Source: Neospora caninum Liverpool
Taxonomy: Eukaryota > Apicomplexa > Conoidasida > Eucoccidiorida > Sarcocystidae
Assembly: GCF_000208865.1 (NCBI RefSeq)
Contig: NC_018394.1
Coordinates: 2,317,964-2,381,963 of the forward strand
Length of the DNA stretch: 64,000 nucleotides
Direction of reading: 5' to 3'
Shown here: piece by piece, positions 1-13,600 of the stretch
Layout of the letters: each line of letters begins with the position of its first letter
Numbering within the stretch: the stretch's first letter is position 1
Translations under genes and position numbers: made by a program
Notes under the pieces: generated by a model
What the model was told of the DNA's origin: nothing
The model's input: the letters and a program-made list of their open reading frames with translations, nothing else
Database searches by the model: none

Positions 1-2726
1 ACGGGAAGCGCGTCACAGCAAGAGTAGATGTTTCGCGGGAAGTGACGAGCAGGCTGTGAATCGAAAGGTAACGCCTGTGGAAGGCAGCGGTGGTCTCTCC
101 TCTCCAGCTGTTTTTTGTAGGTATATACTGCATGTATATATGCACTTTTAGGTCTTCCCATGCGAAAATATACATATGTCCACAGACGTATAGATCCATC
201 TGCAGCACACACATCTCCAACGCACATACCCACTTATACATGTGGATAGATACACCGCGACGTCTATCGAGATACATTTATATGCGCAGACGTGTATGTG
301 TGTACGGGGATGGGGCCCGCAATCCCCAGGGGACGTGTGGGATGTCTCTGTTTTTCTCCGGCGCACGTGCACGTACACCGACATGAGCCCTATGAGAGAG
401 GGCCAAAACGCGCGGCAGGGAGTGGAGAAAACTGCCGACTGTCTCCGTATGTATATGTAGCATCAGGCTGGCGGAGGGGGAGAGTGGGAATGTCTGGTTT
501 TTTTCGAGGCGACAGTGAGAACAGTGGACACGGAAAGGGTTTTGGACGGAAGGGGATAGACGAGTTGACGTGTTGTGCATGGGGGCGCAGAGGAATCTTG
601 TCTGGGGAAGAGAGAACGCGTGAGAAGGCTCAGGCACGCTCCTGCCAAGGATCTGTCTGGTGACGCGTGCAGACCTCTCGCTCGATCTGTATGTACGGTT
701 GTCGCGGGAACTGAGGAAGGAAAGTCCAGCGCGTTCTCTCCTGCCGTCTGTTCGGGGAAGAACGCGAGAGGAAGGCTTTCTCTGGAGAAGAACGATTTCG
801 CGCAGGACGGTCTTAAAGTCGGGGCCTTTCCTGCGGCACACAGCTGAATGTGCCATTCTCGTTTCTCGATTTTTTTTCGACATATGAAAACCCAAAACCT
901 TCAAATCCTCAGCAGCACAGCTCCTCGCACAGACTAGAACGGCGCGGACACGTTTTTCCGCAAAGTGCGTGCGCGGCCGTAACTCTTGAGCGCAGAGAGA
1001 AGCAAAGATGCGAGACAAAAGAAGGCGAAGCGAAAAGCGGGGGCCGTCGAATCCGGTGCCCGCCCTGACTCTATAGAGCCTAAAAGCAGAAAAAAACATA
1101 CGTCGACACTACAAAGTCTGGGCGCTCCCAGTTCTAAACAAAACGGCAGCCGTACTTGTAAAACTTAGCACAAATTAATACTTTCGGCTTTCCACCTCTG
1201 TCGCCGACTGCCTCATGGGATCACCTGTGGGGCGGAGAAAGCCCGACGTGACGCCTTAAGAGACTGCCTGCAAATGGTTTTTCTAATTTTTTCGATTGAC
1301 TGGTCCTGTGTTCGGAAGACTGGTCTTCTTCCTTCCAGCGATTCCAACTCAAAAACAAAGATATACCACCTGACTGGAAGTTCATCACTTACTTTCTTCG
1401 CCGTGTTGTTCTCGAAAAGTGGTGCCTTCCACATCGGAAAAAGAGACACATTTCTACTGTAACGCATGTGGTCAAAACAGAGAAAACCACAGACGAATCA
1501 TCGTATACGCATATATGTGGATATGCCTAAAATATATACATATATACATGTTTGACTCTAATAGAGTCACATATATCTATCAATTTATACGTATATATTT
1601 ATATATATACATATATATATGTATGGATATACATAGATTGAGTACATGTGTGTTATGGACGGCAGCGTCGGTCTGCCGAGACGGCCGGCCTGACAGTATC
1701 CGACACATTGTTATTCCACCTTGGTATGAGAGGCACACGAGATTCTGTATTTTCGACACGGGAGCAAAGTGTGGTTTCGCCGTTTTGATTTCTGTTCTTG
1801 TGAGGCCGGAACGAGGCGCGTTGGCGGTTTTCCCTGTTGGATTTCCGGATTGCGTTTCATTTTTTCGAGTCCGAAACACCAGGGCTTCCGCAAACGATAC
1901 TCTGTGAGAAATGCAAGAGGCAGAGAGAGAGTCATGGAGAAAAAACACAGCAAGAGCGCGGAAGGGATTCACACGACCGTGTAAAGGCAGCGACAAGAGA
2001 GAAAGAACTAATCTACCATGCGCATGTTCCGCTGTACCGCGAATTCTGCATGCAAAGGGGAACCACGCTTATTATGTCTTCCGACAAGCACTACAGAAAC
2101 AGAAACAATCCCACTTTTCCCTTCTCGGACCTGGAAAGCCGTTTTGCCTCTTCTGCCGATTTCATGGCCCCTTCCACTTCCTAGTTTTGTTGCCTTTCTT
2201 CGCGCACTCCGTCGCAGGAAATCCTACCAGCCGTCTCTCTGCGTGTCTCCTAGTCCCTCTTGCCGCTTCACTCTTGCTCTTGATTTGATTGTCTCTCTTT
2301 CATTCCTTTCCCCCCGTTTTCTGCAGCAACGTCACAGACCACTCTTGTAAACCGTCCCACTCTTTGGTCTTTTCGTCCGTGTCAAACTGGAACTAAAACG
2401 AGAACAACGCGTTCTGCCGCGAGACACGGCAGCCTTCTTCCTTCTTTTCCTCCTTCGTTTCTTCCTTCTCGCCGACACAACACCAACCGCGAGAGTGAAC
2501 GCTCTGCACGCGTTTCCCCCCTTTTAAGAGGAAAAGATCGCGGAAGAGAATTCCGGCGAAGAAGAAAGCGGATTCCCGGAGACACCAGGACCAGCGAGAC
2601 TCCCCGTCTTCTTGTTCTTTTCACAGGAGCAAATGGAGACAAGACGCCCAAACAGAGCTGGCGTTCTCTTCTCGGGGTGAAGACAGGTTCCCTTGGGCTC
2701 CTCGTTCCTTCTGCGCATCAGCGACA
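1..2726. other. Spacer upstream of the helical-repeat gene, no gene supported
   Basis: I see no exon chain, conserved motif or RNA gene here. Open frames on both strands are short or low-complexity, and the longest (complement 278-1099) has no recognisable domain. Short (TA)-rich stretches occur around 120-250 and 1500-1630. The last several hundred bases before 2727 are pyrimidine-rich and presumably hold the promoter and 5' leader of the + strand gene, but no specific element can be assigned. Confidence 0.5.
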
Positions 2727-4753
2727 ATGAGAGAGGAAAACACTTTGCCTCCTTTCCGGAGGCTGGAGACCGACGGCCAGTGCAGCGCGCCGACCGCGTT
2801 ATCCAGGACCGTCTCTTCTCATGTGTTCGTGTCTTCCCATTCTCTCACGAGGATTTGGCGCTGCCGTGTTCGTCTCGATTGTCTCTTTCCGTCGGCTTCC
2901 GCCTTTTTGTTTTCTGGTGCACATTCTGCTCTTTCTGTAGACTTTCCCGTCGCGTGCCGGTCCGCCGCGTCGCGGGCTGTTCTTTCTCGTTCTTTTCGGA
3001 GGCTTCCCTCCCTGCGGAGACAGAGTCTACCTGCATGCAGAGGCGAGACAGAAAGAGACGAAGCCTTCGGTGGAGGAAGGAGGACACAAACCCGACGCGC
3101 TCGACGGATGGCGGCGCCCTGTTCACAGTCTTCGTTCATGGCATCTCCCTCGACTTTCTCTTCCTCCTCTCCGTGCTCGCGTCGTTCCCCACATGCGTTG
3201 TCCCCTCCGAATCCTCTTCTGCATGCTTCGGCTTCGTCCGCTTCTTCCTCCCCTACTTTCTCTTCTTCTTGTTCGTCTCAGTCTTTTGTTTTCCTTCCCT
3301 TGTCTCTCTCAGCCCCGCGTCTTTCGTGGTCGGCGCGTGCGCGTGAGAAACAACGACGAGAATTCGAGGCCTTGATGCAACCTCGACATCCCCTCGTCAA
3401 AGCAGTCAATCAGACGACGGCACCGCAGCTCCCCGCCTACCTGCGGGAATTTTCTCTGAAACAAAAAGACGCGAAAGATCTCTGGAAGGCCAGGGCTGTG
3501 GCGAGCTCGCCCGTTCACCAGGCGCATGCAACCGCCACTCTTGCAGGTCAGTCCCTTAAATCTCCGCAAACGCAAAAACCCATATCCCAGACACGCTTCT
3601 ACCTCTATCTCGCCCTGTCAGACGACACCTATCTGCGTCTCGATTTATGGGATTCCCCTGCGTATATATATATATATATATATATATATGTTTACATGCA
3701 TGTGTATATGTGTATATACCTGTGTGTATCTGGATCTATCTGTATCGTTCCTGTATCTGTATCTCTGTGTGGGTGTGCCGGTGTTTCGCTGTCCCCCTAC
3801 TTAGCTGTATCTAATGTATAGAAACGCATTTCTCTCGTGCAGGTCTCCACAAAGAGAGATGTACATGCGCATTTGTACGTACGCGTATGTGTATACGTAC
3901 GCGTATGTGTATACGTACGCGTATGTATACTTTTTCAAATCGGTTTGATTGCGAGGTGACTGAGAGGCGCATGACGAAAGGCCTCGCGGGGGACGCCGGC
4001 CTGGGAATGCGCTGTTTACTGCATGCTGTGATATACACGTGCACATACGAGTATATACAGAGACATACGGATAACACATATCGATATGGGCATATTCATA
4101 TAGGCAGATACATGGATATATATATATATATATATATATGCATGTGTATGCACGCGTGCACGCATTCAAGTGTCTATGTATGGATGAATGCATGTAGGTA
4201 CAGATATGGACCAAAATATATATTCATGTGTGCATACATCTACATGAATATATTTATATGGGCATAATTATGGAGCGTTTGAGCTTTGTGTGTTTTTGCT
4301 TCTGGTTGCATGCAGCCAGGCGACCCTGGGCAGCGAGCGCTTCTTCCGGTTCGGTGCATCCTACCCACATGGATGCGCCGCTCGTGGCGTCGACGGCTGC
4401 TGATATGGCACGTGCGCGCAGTGGAAACGAGGCTCTCTGGACGGCGCTGGAGCGGCGCGCCCTGCAGGTGAGCGTCTCTACGAAGGAGAAAGGAACGACG
4501 TTCGCTCGTCGCGTACACTGAACGATTCGCATCTTTTCTTGTCGGGTAATTCTATGCACAGGCAAATCGTTCGTAACACACACGGCACATCCATCACCCG
4601 TGCGAGCCCTCAAGTGCACACAGCGGCCGCGAGTTTGGAAAGTTGACACCAGTGCAAAAACACTCGTATCTAAATACTGCATGTAGAGCTCTCTACTTAT
4701 CTATCCATCTATCTGTATCTATCTGTATCTATCTATTTATCTGTATCTATCTG

Positions 4754-4788
<35 letters not shown>

Positions 4789-4809
4789 ATCTATCTATCT
4801 ATCTATCTG

Positions 4810-4857
<48 letters not shown>

Positions 4858-6116
4858 CATGTGCATGTATGCTGGTTGTTGTGTGTCGCTGCTGTTTGCG
4901 CTTATTAGTTGCGACTGCTGTTTGAGCCGAAGGAGATTTCTCTTTTTCTGGGCGCTCTGAGTCGAACGCGGCGATTTCCACCCGAAGTCTTCAAAGCCTT
5001 TGCGCCCCTGGCCGCACAAAAAATCGTTTACTTCAATTCGGTGAGTTCTCGTGCCACACGCATGCGTCACGGCAGAGAGCCTTGCGGCCTTTGCTCTCGC
5101 CTCCCACTTCCCACGTGCGCGGCGTCTCCGCGCCTCAATCTCGCGTCTCCTCCTCTCGTTTCGCATGCAGTTCTGCTGCGTTTCTCCTCCTGCGACGTCC
5201 ACCCTCGCGCCCGTCGGCGCGCCCCGCGGAGAGCACTCCTGCTGCTCCATGCGTTTGTTGCCATACTTGCATGCGCAGCGCCGCGCCTCTGTGTGAACGC
5301 ATCTTCGCGTGCCCAGATACATGCATTACTCGCATTCCTACCTGTATTCATATGCATCTTTTTTCTCTCGCTCTCTCCCTATATATATGTAGGCAGCGAT
5401 TCATGCATATGTTTCTTGGTGTGAACGCACGGCTGTATGTGTGTAGAAAAGGTTGTAGTAGGTATGCATGCATGCAGGTGTGTATCGACACTTGCAGCGA
5501 TGCATGCACCCGCGTCGGTTGGGCTCGGTGGGCGAAAACTGGATGCTGTTCTGCAGACGCACCTCTGCATGCTTCTCTCGGCGTATGCAAAGAGCCGTGT
5601 GGCGCCTGGCCCAGAATTCCTTTCCGCGGTGCGCCAGCAGCTGCTGCATCGTTTGTCGCTCCGCGAAATTCAAAGCCCGGTCGAGCTGGCCATGCTTGTC
5701 AATGCTCTTGTTAAATTGAAGGTAAAGAGTGTTTTCGCCTCCACACGAGTCTTCGCCTTTATAGGAATTTGCGTTTTTCGCTGCAGCCGTTCCTACACAG
5801 CGCGCCCGTAAGGAGGCGACTGTCTCTGTCTTCACCTCGGTCTGAAAAACACCTTCTGTCCTGTGTCTCGCACGCCACGAAGCGCATGCTCCGACAGCTT
5901 ACAACGCCCGCTGTTTCGTCAAAGGCCACAAGTTGTAGACGACGGGTGTCAGCTGTGTGCGGGCATATCTGAGTTTCGGTGTGCACGAACCGTAAATCAG
6001 AAACGTAGGACCCGGAATTTCGTTCAGAGAGGGCGTCATCGCGTACGCCATGAACATCTGTCTCTATCTATACATTTGTGTACGTACAGTATAGATATCT
6101 GTATATATACAGTTGT

Positions 6117-6156
<40 letters not shown>

Positions 6157-8544
6157 ATGGATGTGGATATATCGTTCAGTTAATGTCCTCTGCCTCACTG
6201 TTTTTTCAGCTGTGCGAAGATCGAAGTTTAGTCGAGAGTTTAGCGCAGCACGTTCGTCAGCGCCTCTCCGTCGAGGAGTTTCACGTGCGAGAACTCGCCG
6301 TCCTCGCCGCCGCCTTCGCTGCTGTCGGCTACTCGGATCTCGCTCTCTTCAGCCACATTGCCGGTGCGCAGAGCAAACGTTTCTCTGCTTGTGTGTCTAT
6401 CAATCAACCTTGCCTTCTCTCTATCTATATCTATCTATATGTCGACATTTAAAACCATTGACGTGGAGCTATCAGTTGTGGCCTATCTCTCTGTCTCTGT
6501 ATATATGAAGCTCCGCATTTGAATCGTTTATAGGACTCTCTGCATTGATCTGTAGACACACGCGAGTGCTCACGAAGAACAGGCGATCGATCGGAAACCC
6601 GCTAGCTAGGTGACTCCTCTTGTGGGTGTCTCTGTGTTCTCTTTCCATCTTGATCCCTCTTTTGCCTTCTCTCTCGACGTCTGCCGCTTCGCCTTCGCCT
6701 GTCGCTTTCCACGACTCTGTCGGGTCGCCCTTTTTTCTCCCTGCATGCGCATGCAAAAAAAAGAACACTCGTAGGCACATGCATGTAAGTGTAAGCACAT
6801 GCATGTCAATGTGTGGCTGCGCACACGCAGACGCAGCAGTGGAGACGATCAACGAGGCAACGCCTGTCGAGCTAGCTCGCATGCTTCACGCGTTTTCCTC
6901 CGTGCATGCGCCGTTGTCTCCCGGCGAGTGCGATGGCCAGGCGGAACGCTGGGCGCAGAATGAGAGGCGCCGCAAACAGCTGGAGGCGCTTCTGGAGGTT
7001 TGCGTTGCATGCGCGCGAGAGAAAATCGCCTTCATGAGTGTCGAGGAACTGCTCCTCTCCGCAAACGCCGTCGGCCAGGCCTTTTCGGTGACAGCGTCCG
7101 CGGCCCTCCGCGAAGACGTCGCTGCGCTTCTCGCAAACATGCGGTGAGGAACAAATCCAGGGAACTTCGGAAAGGCAAATCTCACAGAACGAATCCACGC
7201 CAAACAAATACACAAACGACCGAGACGAGAAAGAGAAAATGCGTTCAAGGGTGTATGCTCCTACCGCCAAGAAAGCACGCGGCGGACGCTGAACACAGCG
7301 GCCTCAAAACTTCAGACCTAGTGCAGTCTATCTCCGGGCGGCTCGATTGCCGCCGAAACCTAACTCCATGGCGCGCGTGATGCGTTTTTCCGCGTGGTGT
7401 CCTGCTGACGGTTCCCGCGGCGCTGCAGGTGTCTGGCAGTGGCGAGCATTGCGGTGTTTAACTTGCATCAAATTTCTTCGCTCCTCTTCTCCTTCTCGCG
7501 GTGGAAACAGCCCTTCCCGCCTTCCGACCTTCTGCGTGTGATCGATCGCCTTGGAGCCTTGACGTCTTCCGATTCCTGCTCGTCCTTCGTGGACAGGCCT
7601 CGGGCCTCGACGCAGGTTTCGATCCTCTTTTTCCTGAACATTCTCCTGCAGTCGCCATCGTGCGCACCGTGTCCTGCGCCGTCGCCGGCAGCCCCGGTGC
7701 CCAGCAAGAGGGAAAAAGCTCGCCACGCCGCTCGCTGGCTGATGCACAAGTGGTATCCGAGCATTTTCGCCGCTCTCGCCTCCTTCGATCTACCGGCGTC
7801 TTGCTCGTCTTCGTCTCTCTCTTCGACGCATGCAGCCAGCGGCGTGGAGGACAGGAGGGCGAGACCGCCCCACGACGACGGAGACACTCCAGAAAGCGAG
7901 GCGGGCCCTCCGGATCCAGGCAGTCGGGAGGAGACAGGCATTTGTGGGGAAATGGAGACTTCAGGGCGAGGCATGCCTCCCCCAGCAGTCCAAAACCTGC
8001 TTCGACTTTTAGAGGCGTTTGTGGGGCTACGGTGAGAAGACAGACACGCGAAAAAAGAGATCCCCGCTCTCTGAGTGTCGGTACACCTGAACCCAGCCGC
8101 GAGGGCGGGAGCGTCGATGCTGCTTCCGAGATCTCCGCCTGGTGGTAGCCGTTTCGGCGACATCATCCGTGTGTCGCAAAACGATTTCATCTTTATAACA
8201 CTCGGAAAAAGGCACGAGTCTCATCAACAGATGCATGTATCTAGCGATACATACATACAAATATCCCCTTTATATATATATGTATATATCCGTATGTATA
8301 TCTGCAAATCCGTGAGACACGGGAACGAGATTTTCCGTGTTTTGGTTTGTGCTTTTGCAGAGATCCCGAGGAGAAGGAAGAAGAGCATCTCTTCCTCCGC
8401 GGGCTCCAAGAAGCTGTTCTGCGATGCCACGCGACAATCGACAGTCTGGCGGCTTCGCAGTTTCTTCTTCTCCTCGAGGCTCTTCGCCTACCGGAAGAAG
8501 ACGACCTCGTCCTGGTGATGAAGGAGAAAAAACGGAAGACGTAA
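2727..8544 (+). CDS. Helical-repeat (FASTK/heptatricopeptide-like) protein, probably organellar RNA-binding
   Basis: Eight exons: 2727-3546, 4316-4467, 4909-5040, 5557-5721, 6210-6363, 6831-7143, 7429-8031 and 8361-8544. They total 2523 bp, giving 840 residues, and all junctions are GT-AG and keep frame. Exons 3-7 encode tandem helix pairs of about 35-40 residues. Recurring signatures are FLGALSRTRRF, MLLSAYAKSRV, MLVNALVKLK, VLAAAFAAVGY and ARMLHAFSSV, the pattern of FASTK/RAP-associated heptatricopeptide repeats that bind organellar RNA. The first ~200 residues are Ser/Arg/Ala-rich with few acids, which would suit a mitochondrial or apicoplast presequence. I do not see a C-terminal RAP domain; the protein ends in a charged helix with KEKKRKT. 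An in-frame ATG at 3108 has a better context (GGATGG) and is an alternative start. The repeat reading is fairly secure; the organellar RNA role is inferred from the family. Confidence 0.62.
3663..3689. repeat. (TA)n microsatellite in intron 1 of the helical-repeat gene
   Basis: About 13 uninterrupted TA units lie within the 3547-4315 intron. Similar tracts in other introns and spacers lie near 4111-4140, 6121-6148, 9089-9112, 9730-9752, 20931-20950, 25601-25636, 27010-27062, 27077-27100, 30641-30672 and 48459-48476. Confidence 0.95.
3877..3930 (+). repeat. 18-bp minisatellite, about three copies
   Basis: The unit ACGTACGCGTATGTGTAT is perfect at 3877-3894 and 3895-3912, with a partial third copy at 3913-3930. 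It alternates purine and pyrimidine (a Z-DNA-prone pattern) and sits inside intron 1 of the helical-repeat gene. Confidence 0.9.
4696..4857 (+). repeat. (ATCT)n tetranucleotide microsatellite
   Basis: A 160-base run of CTAT/ATCT units with occasional GTAT and TTAT variants. It occupies intron 2 of the helical-repeat gene and ends about 50 bases before the exon 3 acceptor at 4907-4908. Confidence 0.95.
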
Positions 8545-8679
8545 ATGGAGAGAAAACAGAAACGAGACCACGCCAGAACCAACAAGGAAGCAGACTGGCC
8601 TCTCGCTGTCCTTCCTCCTCGCCCTGAGGTCCATGTCGCCCATGGATACTTGCATCACCTGCACCTATCTATATATACA

Positions 8680-8747
<68 letters not shown>

Positions 8748-10698
8748 TATCTAATTATTTGGCGTTTACATGCAAACGTATGGCCCCGTGATCAAGTACT
8801 CTGTATCCTCGTGCGAAACTCCAAACAGGGGGGGAACCGATCGGAGTCAAAAACCCGAACATGCGGTCGCGTCATAGCGCCGGCTACCGTCCGCACGCTC
8901 TCCACCGTCCTCTGACGTTGTTTTTTGAAAACGGGCACCAACGCCCCTTCTCTCTCTCTGCGTGCATGTGCCTCTCTGCACGCGTGTGTCTCTCTCCACT
9001 CTCTATCCGCCTCTACGCCTACCTTGGATCTCTGTCTCTCTCGGTACATGTATATATACATCTCAGTGTATAAACCTCTCTCCCGTATGTATATATATAT
9101 ATATATATATATGTATAAAGGTTTTTTGGGGAACCTAGGTACCAGTGAGTGTAGGCAATTCCCACATCGATTAAGATATGTAGGTCGCTGCAAGTCTTCT
9201 CGACAGACTTGCTTCTCTCCAAAAGTCGCCTTGTGCATGTGTAGGCCACAGAGCGAGGGAACAGAAAAGCGGGGCCCGGAGCCCTCGCGACTCTCGCATC
9301 TCAACCTCTGTCTCGCATCGGAATCGCACCGGCAGACTGCGCATGCAGTTCGACGAAAAGTGAGCTCTGCAAAACGCATTCGTCGGCGAGTGGCGTCGCC
9401 GTGCATGGTTTCCCGCGAGAAAACGCACCTTCGCACACGTGACAAAAAACAGCAAATGTGACGCTTCGCCGACAGGCAAACTCAACAGAAAAAGCCCAGG
9501 CGAAATACACCTAGGAGCATAAGTATCAAGGCGTATACAGTAGGGAAATGGGCAGATACGCTTCGCTATACATACACATACACCTACATACATCTAGATA
9601 CATATATATATGCACATACACATATGTATATGCACACACACATAACTACGTATTCATGTGTTACACGCATATACAAATGCCGACGAGCCTATTCACTATA
9701 TATATACACACACATATCTATATACAGAAGAATATATATATATATATATATGAGAGCAGGTACAGACAGACGTATCTCTTGTCCGCCTGTCGACAGGACG
9801 GATATTTGTGCGAAGCGGCAGTTGGAGCGAGGAATCCTTGTTAGGAGAAACACACCCACATAGGTGAGTCGGCACAGCAGAATGGCTAGCCACAAAGACA
9901 CACGCAGCCCTGTACCCTGGAGCGCGGCGAGCGCGTTCTTTCTCTCGTCTTTCTTCCCCTCACACAGACACACATTGCTCTCGAAACGCGAGCGCAAATG
10001 AACGCGTTCTTCATCGTCTGTGGCAACAAACGACCCTCAAATGCTTCTTTTCCGTCACCGCCAGCTGGATGCGCATGCATGCGTCTCTCTTCTAAAACCT
10101 AAGTCCTAACCCTTTATCCCTTTTTTGTTGCAGTCGTGGGTTGGCGGCTTCTCGCGTTTCCCCGACCGCATCTTTTGCCGAGAATCCGTTTCCACAGAAA
10201 GGGAAGGCCTTTTCTCTGAGGAACGCGCGCCCACCACGCTTGGTCCCCTGCTTCGCGCCTTGCGCCTCCCTTGTGTCAAACTCCTCTTTCTCTGTCCTCT
10301 CGGCAGAGACTGCTAAACCGTTCGATTTCCTCCAGCTCGTGTAGCCCCTTCTCTCTCTTTTCTCTTCACCTCGTCTGTGTTCACTCTCTCCACTGTGCAG
10401 TGTCCCCGAGCCGCCCCTTTCGGTCCCTAAAAACACAAAGCAGACCCATGTTCACAGGGCTGCGTCAATTCACACAGAGCATACACACGTTCTGTCAAAT
10501 TCGCCCTTTGCGGCGCTCTCTCGTCCCCCTCCCCCCTCTTTCTCTTCCTTCCCCTCTCCTCACGCGCGCACCGCTGAACGCTGTACGCAGTCGCTGTTCC
10601 TTCTCTCGACCTGCATAGCCTCCGCGCGTTGCTCGAACCGCTGTACTCCTCCTGCGCGCTTCTCTTTCTTTCCCTTAGGCTTCTGAGGCCACTTCATC
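8545..10698. other. Convergent spacer with TA-rich microsatellites
   Basis: This lies between the stop of the helical-repeat gene (+) and the stop of the transporter gene (-), and should contain both 3' UTRs. An interrupted TA tract spans about 8667-8752, with further TA tracts at 9089-9112 and 9730-9752. No exon chain or RNA gene is visible. Confidence 0.6.
8667..8752. repeat. Long interrupted (TA)n tract
   Basis: About 85 bases of TATA runs broken by single G or C bases (TATATG, TACATA). It starts about 120 bases after the stop codon of the helical-repeat gene, so it probably lies in that gene's 3' UTR or just beyond. Confidence 0.9.
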
Positions 10699-13600
10699 TC
10701 AGCTGTCTTCTCTCCCGCGAGCTGAGGGATACAGTCCACTTTCTTCTCTCGACGGCGCTGCGCGCTCCTCAAGGCTTTCCCTTCGCCGCTCCTCTCTCAG
10801 GTCGGAGAAACTGTCCATCTGGGGGCACGTCTCTTCCACAAACGTTCCTCTGCCGGGGCCTTGCGGCAGCTCCACGGAGACTGTGGCCCTTCCCTCGCCA
10901 AATACGGAGTGCGCGGGACCGGATCCAGCGAGAGAGGCAGGGACAACGGACGACGCGGGAAGACGCCAAGAGGCGGGGCCTGGCGACGGCCGCCGCGGAC
11001 TGCCCACAAGGCCCGACAAATCCTCGTCTTCCGGCTGACCGCTTCCCGATCCACGAAGACCAGCTGCGGCGGGAGAAGACGGCTCAGACGCGAGGGAGGA
11101 AGGGAACGGCAAGAGAAGAGTTGGAAGCGTAGAAAGAGGCGGTGGAGGGTTTGCGGGCTGAGCAAAAGAAAAGGGACCCGGAGAGTCTCTCTCGCGCGAA
11201 AACATCCAACCCGAAGAGGGAGGCGAGACGAGAGTCGCGGGAGCGACAGGCACCTGCGAGTCCGAGGCAAGATTTCCTCTGCCCGCTTTCCGTCGTCCGT
11301 GCCGCACTTCGGCGGCGTCCACAGCGAGAGTCGCCGTCGTCTCTGCATCCTCCATCGCGACGCGCAACACCTCTCCAGAGACCACGGCTTCGGACCCGCG
11401 GCTGTCAGAGTCGGAAACGAAGGCGATCTCCCCTCCGTCATCGCCCGCTGAGGACGAAGAGGAAGGCTGATCTCCGTCGTCCGAGCGCTTCCGCCGCCCA
11501 GACTTTGTCTGTCTCTGCTCTTCGCAGAAAGACGAGGACAGATACTGAGAAGACGGCGGGGCTCGCCCGTGCGCCACGGCGACAGAGTGGTGTCCAAGTA
11601 TCCCCTCGCTCGCGACGTCTCGCCGCTTTTCTGACGGCGGACCGCCGCGTTCTTCGGGCTCTCCGTCGGTGCGTTCCCGCTCTGTCTCGCCTTCCGACGC
11701 CTCCGGAGAAGAACCCGAAGAGAACTCCCGCGATTCTGACAGGGAAACCTGGTCAGACGAACAGAGAGAGTAGCAGATTCCCGCGCGTTGGCCCTTGTCG
11801 CCTCGCCGCACTCGCGTGCTTCCTCTCTCGTGGGGCTTCCTCACTCTCCGCTCCACTGTCCTGGCTGGTCCTTGCCGCCGGTCGTCGTCGGCCTCTCGGC
11901 GCCTGCCACTTCCCCGAGGAGTGAAGGTAAAGAAAACGGGGACGCCCATGGTTTGCGGCAAGTCGCTTCCCTCCCGATCTTCTCCGAGAACGGGAAACAT
12001 TCGGAGCGTCGACGCCTCGGCCATCTCCACCTCGTCTACGAGTTCTCTGTGTGGCGCGAACGTTCGTTCGCTCCGATCCACATCCAACTCGCCGTACTCT
12101 GCATCGAACGCCTCGTCTTCCGTGGGGACGGCGTGGTGAACACAGCCCGCCAGAGTCGTCTTCTGGGCTTTTGCGTCTGGTTGCATGCGAACGAGTTCCG
12201 CCTCGAACTTCGGTGCTCTCCCGCCCGGCCTTTCCATCTTCCTGCGGCGCGTCCGCCTCTCGCCCTTCCCGGCGAACGTCTCTTCGTCGCTGGTGTCAGC
12301 GTCGTCTCCGTCCGCCTCGCCCTCTTTGTCTCTTCGGCGCATGCAGTCGGCTGCCTCCCCTTCGAGCGGCTCGTCCATCGGCGTGCCTGGGAGGAGATAC
12401 AACGCCATGGGGATGGATACCATGGGCAGGACGCAGTGCGCGACGAGGATGAGGGCGGGGAGGTTTTCGAAGTTGCAGGCTTGGCCCTCGGTGGCGGTCG
12501 TGGTGATGTTGGCCGCCTTGATCGCTCGGATCCCGAGCAGTGTCGAGACACTGTGGCCGAAGTTGCTGATTCCCGCGAGGATCGCGTAGACGGTGCTTTC
12601 GAGGCGCGGCGGGCAGAGACGCGATGTGAGGATCACGCCGGGCATGTGCGAAAGCGTGCCGACGAGGCTGAGGATGATTGCGTCGCCGAGGAGATACATG
12701 AGTTTGTCGGGGATTCCGATGCGCACATTCAGTCGCGTGGTCATCACGTAGTCGAAGAGGGACGCGAGAATCCGCACGGCACTCGTCAGCCAGAAAATGC
12801 TGCGGTAGGTCCAGGAGGAAAGGGCGACTTGGAAGAGAACGAGGCCCAGCCACGTCGCCAGTGTCCCCGCGACTGCGGTGTACGTCGAGTAGTAGGTGTA
12901 GTCGAAGTGGGGGCCGTTGGGGACGCATGCAGGCGCGGCCGTGTAGAAAAAGTCGAGCGCTCCCGAGATGGAGATGTGGACAATTTTGTCGAGGAAGAAG
13001 AAGACGTTGCACTTGGCGAGTTGCACCGGCAGACACAGGGCACAGAGAGCAATCAGGAGAACGGACACAACGCCGCAGTAAGGCAAGATGTACGTCATGC
13101 CGCTGCCGCCAATGAGTGTGAGTGCGGCGACGCCCGAGGCGCCGACGGCGACTGCAAAAGCCATGAAGAAGACATTTTTCTGGTCCCTCACCTTCTCCGT
13201 CAGCACTCCGCATCCGGGACTCACCCGCTCCTCCATGAGATAGTTCAGACTGATCGGCAGCAGGGACTGGAGGGCGATCGGAAGGGCGAGGATAAACAGC
13301 GGCCGAGCGCCGAAACGGTCGCTGACCGGGCCGACGACGAGCCGGCCGACAAACGCGCCGACAGTCGTGCATCCGTTCACAAATGTGACGAGGTTCGCCC
13401 CGACGTGAGGCTTCTGGCTCATCACCTGGCTGTACATACCCTCGCACATCAAGTCCACCGTGGCGATCTGGAACTGGACGCAGAAAAAAAGGACGCCGAT
13501 GACCCAGGCTGCGTTACGAGCCGTTTCGCTCGAGAGGAAGAGAAGACAAATCAGACTGGCGACTCCCGACAGACTCGTGAAGAGCATGTAAAACCGCTTG

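Noticed and set aside
278..1099. 273-codon minus-strand ORF at the left end
   Set aside because: Composition is low-complexity (Arg/Ser/His-rich), no splice-linked partner or motif was found, and TA-rich spacer sequence runs into it.
8667..8752. Regular TA repeats as a possible CRISPR-like array
   Set aside because: There are no unique spacers between repeats. These are simple microsatellites, and the genome is eukaryotic.
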